A stretch of DNA of 64,000 nucleotides from Desulfogranum japonicum DSM 18378. Lineage in GTDB: Bacteria; Desulfobacterota; Desulfobulbia; Desulfobulbales; Desulfobulbaceae. Shown in pieces: positions 7,611 to 15,722 of the stretch. Within the stretch, counting starts at the first letter, position 1; each line of letters starts with the position of its first letter. The notes beneath the pieces are model-generated. The model searched no databases. It saw only the letters and a list, made by a program, of their open reading frames with translations, and had not been told where the DNA came from. Location of the stretch: NCBI RefSeq assembly GCF_000429945.1, contig NZ_KE386993.1, positions 133,943 to 197,942 on the forward strand. Direction: 5' to 3'. The position numbers were made by a program, and so were the translations under genes.

Positions 7611-10001
7611 ATGCACAGCCGAACGCGTCTGGAACAGATAAAAACACATGTCGATGTTGAGCAACTTGAGCAGATACTGTATCTGGCTGAAGAGGCGGGC
7701 CGCTATTCATTATATGAGCATGAGGCTTACGCTTTTCTCAAAGCATTGGGGTCGGAAACTGTTCCCCGGAGCCTGTTTTTGCCAGTTACTGAAAAACCAA
7801 GCCCTGAGCAGTTACAGAGTTTTTCCGGTGAAAAAGTTGTCTTGAAGATTGTTTCACCAACCATTTTTCACAAAACAGAACTCAAGGGAGTTCGTATTGT
7901 TGAAAATACCCCCGAGAGTATTCTTGCAACCTGGAGACGTATGATCTATCAGGTTCCTGAAGAATATGCCAGGAATCTGGAAGCTGACATTCTGCCCAGA
8001 CCCCATGAGTATGAGGGACTGCATGGGGACAGGCTGCTTGAGCAGATATCGGCAGATATTCGGGGGATACTCCTGGTTGAATTCATGCCCCCTGACTCAG
8101 AGGCTTTTGGAAATGAATTGATTGTCGGCCTGCGTAATACAAGGGAGTTCGGTATGGTTTTGAGCGCCGGCCTCGGCGGAACCGACACCGAGCTTTATGC
8201 TAAATTTTTTCGTAAAAATAGGGCCATAGTTACTGCTGCAACAGCCATGACAAGTGGTTTGGAATTTTTTGATCTCTTTCGTCGGACTGTTTCCTATACA
8301 AAGCTTATAGGCCTTTCCCGAGGACAAAAAAGGATTGTTACCGATGAGCAGCTTGTTGAGTGCTTTGCTGCTTTAATAGAAGTCGGCAATCATTTTTCCC
8401 ATAATAACCCCAGCGCCTGTCTACATATTCAGGAATTTGAAGTCAATCCCTTCGCTTTTACAGATTTTCGTATGGTGCCACTTGATGGTCTGTTACATTT
8501 TTGCAGGCCAAAAGTGCTGGTCCCAAATCGCCCGATAGAGAAACTTGATAATTTGTTGCATCCTGATACCATCGGTATTGTCGGTGTGTCTCCGCATCGT
8601 ATGAATTTTGGCAGAATTATTGTTCGAAATATCCTGCGGCAGGGATTTCCCAAAGACAATCTTCTGATAATCAGGAGAGGGGTACAGGAAATAGACGGTA
8701 TACGTTGCCTTGACACTCTGGCGGATCTGCGACATCCCCTGGACCTTTTTGTTGTGGCTGTCGGATCTGAAAGTGTCCCAACGCTCATGGACGACGTCTT
8801 GCAAAATGGGCATGCAAAAACCATCCTGCTTATTCCTGGCGGACTCGGAGAAACTGATGACAGTCATGAGCGAGCTGAGCTGCTTAAAGAGGCCATTCAT
8901 GCCTCACGATCACAGGCAAACAGAGGTCCTTTGATCCTTGGCGCCAATTCAATGGGAGTGGTCTCCCGACCCGGGCGCTATGATACCTGGTTTCTGCCAG
9001 AGGAAAAGCTCCCAATGCACTCAACCAACCGGCCTTTGCGACGGATTGCCTTCGTAAGCCAGAGTGGAGGATTCATGGGGACCAGATTAAGTAGATTTCC
9101 TGATCTTAATCCGCTTTATCTTGTTTCCATCGGCAACCAGACCGATTTGACCCTTGGTGATTTCCTTCATTACTTCAGCAGATCCTCGCAGGTAGATGTT
9201 ATTGGCGTGTATGCAGAGGGGTTTAATGACCTGGATGGAGCAGCCTTTGCCGAGGCTGTTCAACATGCTGTGTCAGCAGGCAAGGAGGTGGTTTTATATA
9301 AGGCAGGAAGAACCCCGGAGGGCCAGGCTGCGACTTCGGGTCATACCGCCTCCCTTGCAGGGGATTATGCTGTATGCGAGGCCTGTATGAGGCAGTCCGG
9401 TGCTATTGTGGCCCAAACCTTTGAACAGTTTACTGATTTACTGAAATTGACCTCTATGCTGCATGACGTGCCTGTCCAAGGGAAAAGGATTGGTGGTTTT
9501 TCCAGCGCAGGATTTGAGACCGTTGGCTTGGCCGACTATATTCACACAGACGATTACTCCATGGAGCTGGCGCAGTTATCAGAGGAAACAGTACGTAAGC
9601 TGGATGCTTTGATGGCCCGTCATGGACTAAGCAATTTAGTAACTGTACAAAATCCGCTGGATATCAATCCTGGAGCTGATGATTCAGTTTTCGCAGAAGT
9701 AGCCCGCCTTATGGCAGAAGACGATAATATTGATGGACTTATAGCAGGGCTCATACCCATAACCCCTGCTATGCATAGCCTGCCCGATGGCAGTGAAGCC
9801 TACAAAACGGGAATATATCATCATATAGGCTCATTGCGGTCACATCTCACTAAACCTTTGGTTCTTGTGGTGGACGGGGGGACCGAGTTTGATCCTTTTG
9901 TTGATGACCTGCAGGGCATCGGGTTTCCGGTTTTTCGAAGCATGGACAGGGCTGTTACGGCCTTGTCTCTGTATCTGGAAATTACATTGAGCCATGGCTG
10001 A
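7611..10001 (+). CDS. Fused ADP-forming acyl-CoA synthetase (ATP-grasp + CoA-binding)
   Basis: A 796-residue protein of the NDP-forming acyl-CoA synthetase superfamily, which interconverts acyl-CoA + ADP + Pi with acid + CoA + ATP. The ATP-grasp part comes first (residues ~15-290, VVLKIVSPTIFHKTELKGV). The CoA-binding Rossmann domain follows (~300-430, IGIVGVSPHRMNFG), then the ligase/flavodoxin-like domains, with the phosphohistidine loop SGHTASLAGDYAV. The more familiar fused forms place the CoA-binding half first, so the order is reversed here. The substrate cannot be read from sequence. It overlaps the next gene by eight bases. Confidence 0.85.
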   Translation: MHSRTRLEQIKTHVDVEQLEQILYLAEEAGRYSLYEHEAYAFLKALGSETVPRSLFLPVTEKPSPEQLQSFSGEKVVLKIVSPTIFHKTELKGVRIVENTPESILATWRRMIYQVPEEYARNLEADILPRPHEYEGLHGDRLLEQISADIRGILLVEFMPPDSEAFGNELIVGLRNTREFGMVLSAGLGGTDTELYAKFFRKNRAIVTAATAMTSGLEFFDLFRRTVSYTKLIGLSRGQKRIVTDEQLVECFAALIEVGNHFSHNNPSACLHIQEFEVNPFAFTDFRMVPLDGLLHFCRPKVLVPNRPIEKLDNLLHPDTIGIVGVSPHRMNFGRIIVRNILRQGFPKDNLLIIRRGVQEIDGIRCLDTLADLRHPLDLFVVAVGSESVPTLMDDVLQNGHAKTILLIPGGLGETDDSHERAELLKEAIHASRSQANRGPLILGANSMGVVSRPGRYDTWFLPEEKLPMHSTNRPLRRIAFVSQSGGFMGTRLSRFPDLNPLYLVSIGNQTDLTLGDFLHYFSRSSQVDVIGVYAEGFNDLDGAAFAEAVQHAVSAGKEVVLYKAGRTPEGQAATSGHTASLAGDYAVCEACMRQSGAIVAQTFEQFTDLLKLTSMLHDVPVQGKRIGGFSSAGFETVGLADYIHTDDYSMELAQLSEETVRKLDALMARHGLSNLVTVQNPLDINPGADDSVFAEVARLMAEDDNIDGLIAGLIPITPAMHSLPDGSEAYKTGIYHHIGSLRSHLTKPLVLVVDGGTEFDPFVDDLQGIGFPVFRSMDRAVTALSLYLEITLSHG

Positions 10002-10677
10002 GAACAATGCCTGTGGCAGGCATGGTCAGCGTGAGGGAGTTCTCCTTTTGCATGGGTTGATGCGAACCTCGCTTTCCATGTATCCTGTTGCCAGACATCT
10101 GCAAAAATCTGGCTATGTGGTTGCAAATATTAATTACCCATCAAGAACTGCACCAATTGAAGAACTGGCTAGAAAAGCGATTTCCCCTGCGCTTAACAGG
10201 CTCAGGGAGCAACGCGTCAGCAAGATTCACGCTGTCACCCATTCCATGGGTGGTATTCTCCTTCGTAGCTATATGGAAATGGAGGATATTCAGGACTTTG
10301 GCAGGGCAGTTATGCTGTGTCCGCCCAACCGCGGAAGCGAATTGATGGATGTTTTCGGGCGATTTTTCTGGTTTCGCAAAGTGTTTGGACCGGCCAGCCT
10401 GGAATTGAGCACCAGGGAATGGAGTTTTGTCAACAGACTGCCCAGCCTCGACTATCCTGTGGGCGTTCTTACCGGTAATAGGCCGGCCACCCCTTTGTTC
10501 TCAAGGTATTTCAGTGGTGAGAATGATGGTAAAGTGGCTGTAGACCGGGCATATGTTCGAGGTGTGAAAGCATTTCTCATACTTCCCTATGGGCATTCTT
10601 TTATTATGTTTCACAGGTCTGTGCATAATCAGGTCAGACATTATTTACAGAACGGATGCTTTTTTCCTGTTTCCTGA
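9994..10677 (+). CDS. Alpha/beta hydrolase (lipase/esterase-like)
   Basis: A 227-residue serine hydrolase. LLLHGLMRT (residues ~17-25) supplies the oxyanion-hole HG motif, and THSMGG (82-87, Ser84) is the nucleophile elbow. A late histidine in PYGHSFIMF probably completes the triad. It has no signal peptide, so it is cytoplasmic. The ATG lies inside the end of the acyl-CoA synthetase gene, so the two are translationally coupled. A thioesterase or lipid-ester role beside a CoA enzyme is plausible but unproven. Confidence 0.82.
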   Translation: MAENNACGRHGQREGVLLLHGLMRTSLSMYPVARHLQKSGYVVANINYPSRTAPIEELARKAISPALNRLREQRVSKIHAVTHSMGGILLRSYMEMEDIQDFGRAVMLCPPNRGSELMDVFGRFFWFRKVFGPASLELSTREWSFVNRLPSLDYPVGVLTGNRPATPLFSRYFSGENDGKVAVDRAYVRGVKAFLILPYGHSFIMFHRSVHNQVRHYLQNGCFFPVS

Positions 10678-10700
10678 ATGCGTGATCGCCTGGGGGGAAG

Positions 10701-12626
10701 CTATCTTTTTCGCAGTTGTCGTTTATCCCCAACGCGAATGGTAAGCTTGATTTTATCAAAGTACTCCAGCAGTGGAATCGAAAATTTACGTGTTAATCCT
10801 GTGAGGTCTTTGAACTGCGGAGGGGCGATCTCTCTTTCTTTCAGTAGGAAAGCTTCCAGTTGGTTGTGCAGTTTTGTAATAACTTGTTGATGGTAATACA
10901 GCGATTCTGTGATTTTGATCAGGATCTCCTTTTGCAGTAAAAGAGAGATGATCTGCATGATTTGTTGTTCTTTGAAATCTGTAAACTCAGCAAGCACATC
11001 TTTCAGGTTTGGCGGCGTAAGACCGGCTGTGAGATACAGTTCAGATATTCTTTCCTGCATATCCTGCTCGTCGACCTGAAGGGTAATGGAATACCCAGCC
11101 AGTTTGACCTCGGCTCCGCTCTGCTCTATTTTGCTTTTTTTCTCCAACCCGTTCAGTGCGTATTGGAATAACTTCGCATCTACGAGTGGCTTCAGCTGTG
11201 AGCGAAGTTCTTCCTTGGCAGCTGTTTCCTTTAAAGGGTTATCTTTGTGAAACGTCTGGAGATAAGCGAGGATTTGTTCCTGTAATCGAGTCATCACCGG
11301 TGCAGCGAGCATGCGTCTGCTTTCAGAATCGACCACTGTGATATCGCCTGCTGAAATGGGTTGCTGGAGCAGTTTGGTCATTTTTTTGCCAAAAATTCCC
11401 ATGCGTGCATGTAGTTCGGCGCCGGTCAGCCCTTTATATCCGCTTTCCTTAAGAATATGTAAAATCGTACCTGCCGGATCTTCTTGCCTGAACAGGGAAA
11501 AAATTTCCGCATTGTGAGCCTGAATCTCAGATGTAGCGCGCTTTCTTTTTGGAGGGGCAACATTAAAAACAACACCTCCCCCAATGGTCGTGACCGGTGA
11601 ATAGCTTCGCAGGACGTATCGGTCACCTGGCCAGGCGACAACCGGTTCCTGAAGTAAAATCTGGACATCTGTTTCTTCACCAGGAGCCACTTCATCGCTC
11701 CGCATGAGCAATACCGTACCAAAGATTTCCCTGGTGCCGATGTGTACGCGTACCCTGGTCCTGTTTTTCAGATTTTTATTGCGGGTGTCAAGATAGGTAA
11801 GGCTGCAGTCAAGCAGGGTGGTAACAATCATACTGCCTGGTGAGGCAATCACATCGCCGCGCTGAATATCATCTTTTTCAATACCCTGCAGGTTTATGGC
11901 TGTTCGGTGCCCGGCTTCGACAAGTTCGACATCCTTACCATGTACCTGGATACCACGTATCCTTGCGTTGATGGACCGTGGGTAAGCCATAACCTCGGCA
12001 CCGACTTCAATTCTTCCGGACAGGGATGTTCCGGTGATGACAGTGCCAAAGCCTTTCATAGTAAATACACGGTCAACGGCCAGGCGAAAGGGGCCAAATT
12101 CTTCCTGGAATTGAATTGCTTTTACCTTATTATCCAACTCTGATATGACCTGGTCAATTCCCTCTCCTGTTGTTGAAGAGACAGCAAGCACAGGAGCATC
12201 TTCAAGGAAACTGTCACTGAAATATTCCCGAACTTCTTCTTCAACCATCTCAAGCCAGTCAGGCTCCACCATGTCTTTTTTCGTGAGAATAATGAGACCA
12301 TCCTGAACGCCAAGCAGCCTGCAGATATCAAAATGCTCTTTTGTTTGAGGCATGATACCTTCGTCTGCGGCAATAATAAAGGCAACCAGGTCCATTCCCG
12401 CTGCTCCGGCAACCATGTTTCGGATGAATTTTTCATGACCGGGCACATCAATAATACCCAGCCTGTGCCCACAGGGCAAATCCAGGTGGGCAAAGCCAAG
12501 GACTATGGTTATACCTCGTTGCTTTTCTTCTTTAAGGCGATCAGTATCAACACCTGTTAAGGCTCGGATGAAACTGGTTTTACCATGGTCAACATGACCG
12601 GCTGTGCCAAGGATAATTTCACGCAT
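10701..12626 (-). CDS. selB: Selenocysteine-specific elongation factor SelB
   Basis: A GTPase that carries Sec-tRNA(Sec) to UGA codons marked by a SECIS hairpin. The G1 motif GHVDHGKT is at residues 10-17, followed by DVPGHEKFIRNMVAG and the TKKD base-recognition motif. EF-Tu-like beta-barrel domains come next, then a C-terminal part of winged-helix repeats that binds the SECIS. The frame extends to 12665, but MREIILGTAGHVDHGKT at 12626 is the normal N-terminus (641 residues). Its presence predicts selenoproteins in this genome. No selA, selC or selenoprotein is seen in the window. Confidence 0.95.
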   Translation of the reverse strand: MREIILGTAGHVDHGKTSFIRALTGVDTDRLKEEKQRGITIVLGFAHLDLPCGHRLGIIDVPGHEKFIRNMVAGAAGMDLVAFIIAADEGIMPQTKEHFDICRLLGVQDGLIILTKKDMVEPDWLEMVEEEVREYFSDSFLEDAPVLAVSSTTGEGIDQVISELDNKVKAIQFQEEFGPFRLAVDRVFTMKGFGTVITGTSLSGRIEVGAEVMAYPRSINARIRGIQVHGKDVELVEAGHRTAINLQGIEKDDIQRGDVIASPGSMIVTTLLDCSLTYLDTRNKNLKNRTRVRVHIGTREIFGTVLLMRSDEVAPGEETDVQILLQEPVVAWPGDRYVLRSYSPVTTIGGGVVFNVAPPKRKRATSEIQAHNAEIFSLFRQEDPAGTILHILKESGYKGLTGAELHARMGIFGKKMTKLLQQPISAGDITVVDSESRRMLAAPVMTRLQEQILAYLQTFHKDNPLKETAAKEELRSQLKPLVDAKLFQYALNGLEKKSKIEQSGAEVKLAGYSITLQVDEQDMQERISELYLTAGLTPPNLKDVLAEFTDFKEQQIMQIISLLLQKEILIKITESLYYHQQVITKLHNQLEAFLLKEREIAPPQFKDLTGLTRKFSIPLLEYFDKIKLTIRVGDKRQLRKR

Positions 12627-12701
12627 GATCAGAACGATGGATGGAAGAAGAGGTAAACGCCCCACAAAGGAGGCGTTTGGACTTGGAAATAAAAAAATGC
12701 A

Positions 12702-13328
12702 TCAAAAGTAGGGGTTGGTCCGTTTTTCTCTGTCAAGAGTTGACTGGGATCCACCATATCCATGTCCTGGCCAGACAATGGTTTCACCGGGAAGTTGCAG
12801 TATTTTATTTTGAATTGACTGGGTTAGCTCAGCCATGGAGCATTGCGGAAAGTCTGTTCGGCCCACAGCTCCGACAAACAGAGTGTCTCCGGTAAACAGA
12901 TTTGGTGCGCTGTAATAACAGACCCCGCCTGGAGAATGTCCAGGGGTATGAATGACCTCAAGGGTTTCCTCTCCAATGGTTATGGTGTCTCCATCTTCAA
13001 TGATGATATCTGCGGGAGGGGATTCCGGTAGGCCAAGAGCGCTGAAGTACTGCTTGAGTTGCGGATCACTGAAATATTCCACATCAGCCCTGTGCATAAC
13101 TATCTGGGCACCCGTAGCATCTTTTATCGGGCCATTTCCACACACATGATCAGGGTGTCCGTGGGTGTTGAGGATATATTTGACTTGAAGTTCCTCTTGT
13201 TTACAGTAATCCAGAATACGGTCTTCATCACCACCTGGATCAATGATTGCTGCGTGTCTGCTTTTTTCACAAAAAATGATATACGTGCAGACACCCATCA
13301 TGCCGACAGTGAGTTGGTGCACATGCAT
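12702..13328 (-). CDS. MBL-fold hydrolase, glyoxalase II-like
   Basis: A 208-residue metallo-beta-lactamase-fold protein. It has the metal motif THGHPDH, then HTPGHSPGG, GDTLF and a final PGHG, giving the full set of zinc or iron ligands. It is shorter than true glyoxalase II and lacks the C-terminal substrate-binding helices, so it belongs to the short hydroxyacylglutathione-hydrolase-like group. The substrate is unknown. An AGGGGGAA ribosome site precedes the ATG. It ends 75 bases before the selB start on the same strand, so the two may share a transcript. Confidence 0.88.
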   Translation of the reverse strand: MHVHQLTVGMMGVCTYIIFCEKSRHAAIIDPGGDEDRILDYCKQEELQVKYILNTHGHPDHVCGNGPIKDATGAQIVMHRADVEYFSDPQLKQYFSALGLPESPPADIIIEDGDTITIGEETLEVIHTPGHSPGGVCYYSAPNLFTGDTLFVGAVGRTDFPQCSMAELTQSIQNKILQLPGETIVWPGHGYGGSQSTLDREKRTNPYF

Positions 13329-13530
13329 AGTTGACTTCCCCCTGATGCTGAGCTGTTTTCATGCAAGAGTTCAAAGACGTTCGTTTGGGTACAGGTGTGG
13401 TTGCCTCGCATTGGAGACTGTTTCCACCGGCCTGTAAAAGATTTTCCGTCAAAATCTATTAATGCCACTGCTTGAAAAGGCGGTTTTTCGATGATTCCCA
13501 GCCTGCATGGCAGCTGCTATTAGATTCAGG

Positions 13531-13563
13531 CGTCAGCCGGAGAAAGCTGTTTTCCGACTGACG
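13531..13563. terminator. 11-bp hairpin after the Mrp-type ATPase gene
   Basis: CGTCAGCCGGA (13531-13541) pairs with TCCGACTGACG (13553-13563) with a single G-T wobble and an 11-base loop. It begins 24 bases beyond the Mrp stop on the minus strand. No T-run follows, so termination is only suggested. Confidence 0.4.
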
Positions 13564-13587
13564 TCTTGGGTAAAGCAGGACAACCTG

Positions 13588-14535
13588 TTATTTTTGGCTT
13601 CCACATCCGCCGGAACTGCAGGCACAACCCCCTGTATTCAGGGTGTTCAGGGTAACACCTTTTGCGGGCAGACGATTTTCAACGGCTGTAACAACCTTGT
13701 CAAAAGCCTCGGTGGCCGGTGTTTTTTCGTCACCGGAAAGATATGGGGTGCCACTGTCACCTGCTGTAACTACTCTGGGATCCATTGGAACCTTGCCAAG
13801 GAAAGGCAGATCAAAATCACGGGCAGTCTGTTCCCCTCCACCAGAACTGAATATGTCAACGGTCTGCTCACAATGCGGGCAGATAAACCCTGACATGTTT
13901 TCTACAACACCCACAATGGGCATTTTCATGGTTTTACAGAAGTTAATCGATTTGCGTACATCGGCCAGAGCTACTGCCTGGGGTGTTGTTACGACTACAG
14001 CATGTACATTGGGAATGGTTTGAGCCACAGACAGAGGCTCATCACCCGTACCTGGAGGGGCATCAACCACCAGATAGTCAAGCTCTCCCCAGTCCATATC
14101 GGCAACAAACTGACGGATGGCCTGAATTTTCAACGGACCTCGCCAGATGATCGCCTCATCCCTGTCTTTCATCATGTACTCGAGGGAAACGACTTTCAGG
14201 TTGTCGTTATAGCTCAGAGGAGGAATGAGACCGTTGGGATCCTCGGGGGCGGTCAGAGAGCCTGTAAGATTGAGCATGCGGCAGATATCAGGTCCGTGCA
14301 GATCCACGTCCATGAGACCGACCTTGTACCCTTTTTTGGCAAGGCTCAAGGCGAGGTTGACGGCCACTGTAGATTTGCCGACTCCTCCCTTGCCACTCAT
14401 GACCAGGATTTTGTTTTTGATTCTTCCAAGAGATTTGTTAATTGCAATATCCTGTTGCGCGAGATGGGCATCTGCTGAATTGCAGCTGCCAGTTTGTTCT
14501 CCACTTCCACAGGATCCTCCACAGGAACTACTCAT
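13588..14535 (-). CDS. mrp: Mrp/NBP35-type Fe-S scaffold ATPase
   Basis: A P-loop ATPase of the Mrp/ApbC/NBP35 family that holds and transfers [4Fe-4S] clusters. The deviant Walker A KGGVGKST is near residue 50. There are Cys-rich ends: CGGSCGSGEQTGSC at the N-terminus, a CPHC pair late in the protein and CACSSGGCG at the very end. I choose the ATG at 14535 because GGAGG lies five bases upstream; a GTG at 14547 is the alternative. The two terminal cysteine clusters are more than in E. coli ApbC and are typical of anaerobes. Confidence 0.9.
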   Translation of the reverse strand: MSSSCGGSCGSGEQTGSCNSADAHLAQQDIAINKSLGRIKNKILVMSGKGGVGKSTVAVNLALSLAKKGYKVGLMDVDLHGPDICRMLNLTGSLTAPEDPNGLIPPLSYNDNLKVVSLEYMMKDRDEAIIWRGPLKIQAIRQFVADMDWGELDYLVVDAPPGTGDEPLSVAQTIPNVHAVVVTTPQAVALADVRKSINFCKTMKMPIVGVVENMSGFICPHCEQTVDIFSSGGGEQTARDFDLPFLGKVPMDPRVVTAGDSGTPYLSGDEKTPATEAFDKVVTAVENRLPAKGVTLNTLNTGGCACSSGGCGSQK

Positions 14536-15277
14536 ATTTGCCTCCACTTAGGTTCAAAACAAAAAAATCAGAGTCTCTCTATCTCTTTCGGGCATGTTAT
14601 CCGTGATGACATACCGATGAATTGTCATTGTTAACAACGCTTTTCCTTTCGTCACAGATAGAACACGATACGAATGGAGAATTGTGTTTCTAGACAAGAA
14701 TATGCTATATACTCACTTCCCTGCAAACTTCCAGGAATTTTTGGAATAACTCTTTCATTAGAAGGGAAAGGGAGCACTGCATTTCTTTCAAACGCTATAA
14801 CCTGTACGGATTTCACGTCACCAAATGTTGTGCATTTTAATCTGCTAATGTAATGCCGGAAGCATGAAAAGCAATGAAAAACGCTAACCTTTCGAACTGG
14901 TATTCCGGGTGGCTGTTTGAAAAAATATGTCGGTGGTGTACCTGTCGGTTTATCGGGAGCGTGTAGCTGTTACCGCCACTCGAACTGGCAAAAATGATCT
15001 TTTCAGAAAACAATATGAAAAACGAGGTTGCGGGTATGACAGCGTTTTTCTTGATTTCTAATTGTCAGAATAGTTATAGTGATTACTTATTGTTCAATTC
15101 CTGGTTTGCTTTAGGGAAAGCTTGAATAGCGTATAATCGGTGAATGATGGTTCATATTTTTTAGTTAAGCTATCTTTACTTGCGCACTATACCACTTGTC
15201 TCTAGGGAAGCCTCCCGGGAGGCTGTCAGAGAATGCCAGGTAAGACTAGCTTCAGAAGCGATGAGTGTGGAGGAATT
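14536..15277. other. Long intergenic region before hsp20 with 16-bp palindrome
   Basis: This 740-base gap lies between divergent genes. A perfect 16-bp palindrome, AGCCTCCCGGGAGGCT, lies at 15209-15224, about 55 bases upstream of the hsp20 start; it could be an operator or a hairpin in the leader. A TATAAT at about 15133-15138 may be a -10 box, but its -35 partner is poor. I see no RNA gene or coding frame. Confidence 0.4.
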
Positions 15278-15721
15278 ATGGATCCGTTGAAAAAGAAACT
15301 CCTGAAAGAAATGGGGTTCATGCAGGAGCAGACCGGGCGCATGTTGCGTAACATGTCTATTGCGCGCATGATGCCGATGTCGTCGGCACGGTGGCAGCCG
15401 CCCGTTGATATTTACGAGGCTGAGCAATTTGTATATGTATATGTTGATGTTGCTGGTGTTGAGCAGACAGACCTCCAGGTAACGGTCGACGACAGGCGCG
15501 TTTATATATGGGGCAAGCGCCAATTACCTTTTCTTGGAACCATTGCCTGCGTTCATCAATTGGAAATTGAACTGGGTGACTTTGAATTGAGCGTTGATTT
15601 GCCTGTAGTGGTTGATGTTGACAAGGTGGAATCCAGGTACAGCAACGGTATTCTTATCGTCACCTTGCCTAAACGTCAGAAAGCTGGGAAAGTGAACATA
15701 GCAATTACACCTGGAGCGTAA
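15278..15721 (+). CDS. Small heat-shock protein, Hsp20 family
   Basis: A 147-residue alpha-crystallin-domain chaperone that holds unfolded proteins as an oligomer. The domain begins at WQPPVDIYEAEQFVYVYVDV (about residue 46) and ends at SRYSNGILIVTLPK, the family's closing strand. GGAGG four bases before the ATG at 15278 supports this start; the frame is open 15 codons further. It stops one base before lon, so the chaperone and protease are co-transcribed. Confidence 0.9.
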   Translation: MDPLKKKLLKEMGFMQEQTGRMLRNMSIARMMPMSSARWQPPVDIYEAEQFVYVYVDVAGVEQTDLQVTVDDRRVYIWGKRQLPFLGTIACVHQLEIELGDFELSVDLPVVVDVDKVESRYSNGILIVTLPKRQKAGKVNIAITPGA

Positions 15722-15722
15722 T

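Noticed and set aside
15209-15224. CIRCE operator before hsp20
   Set aside because: The palindrome AGCCTCCCGGGAGGCT does not match the CIRCE consensus and has no central spacer.
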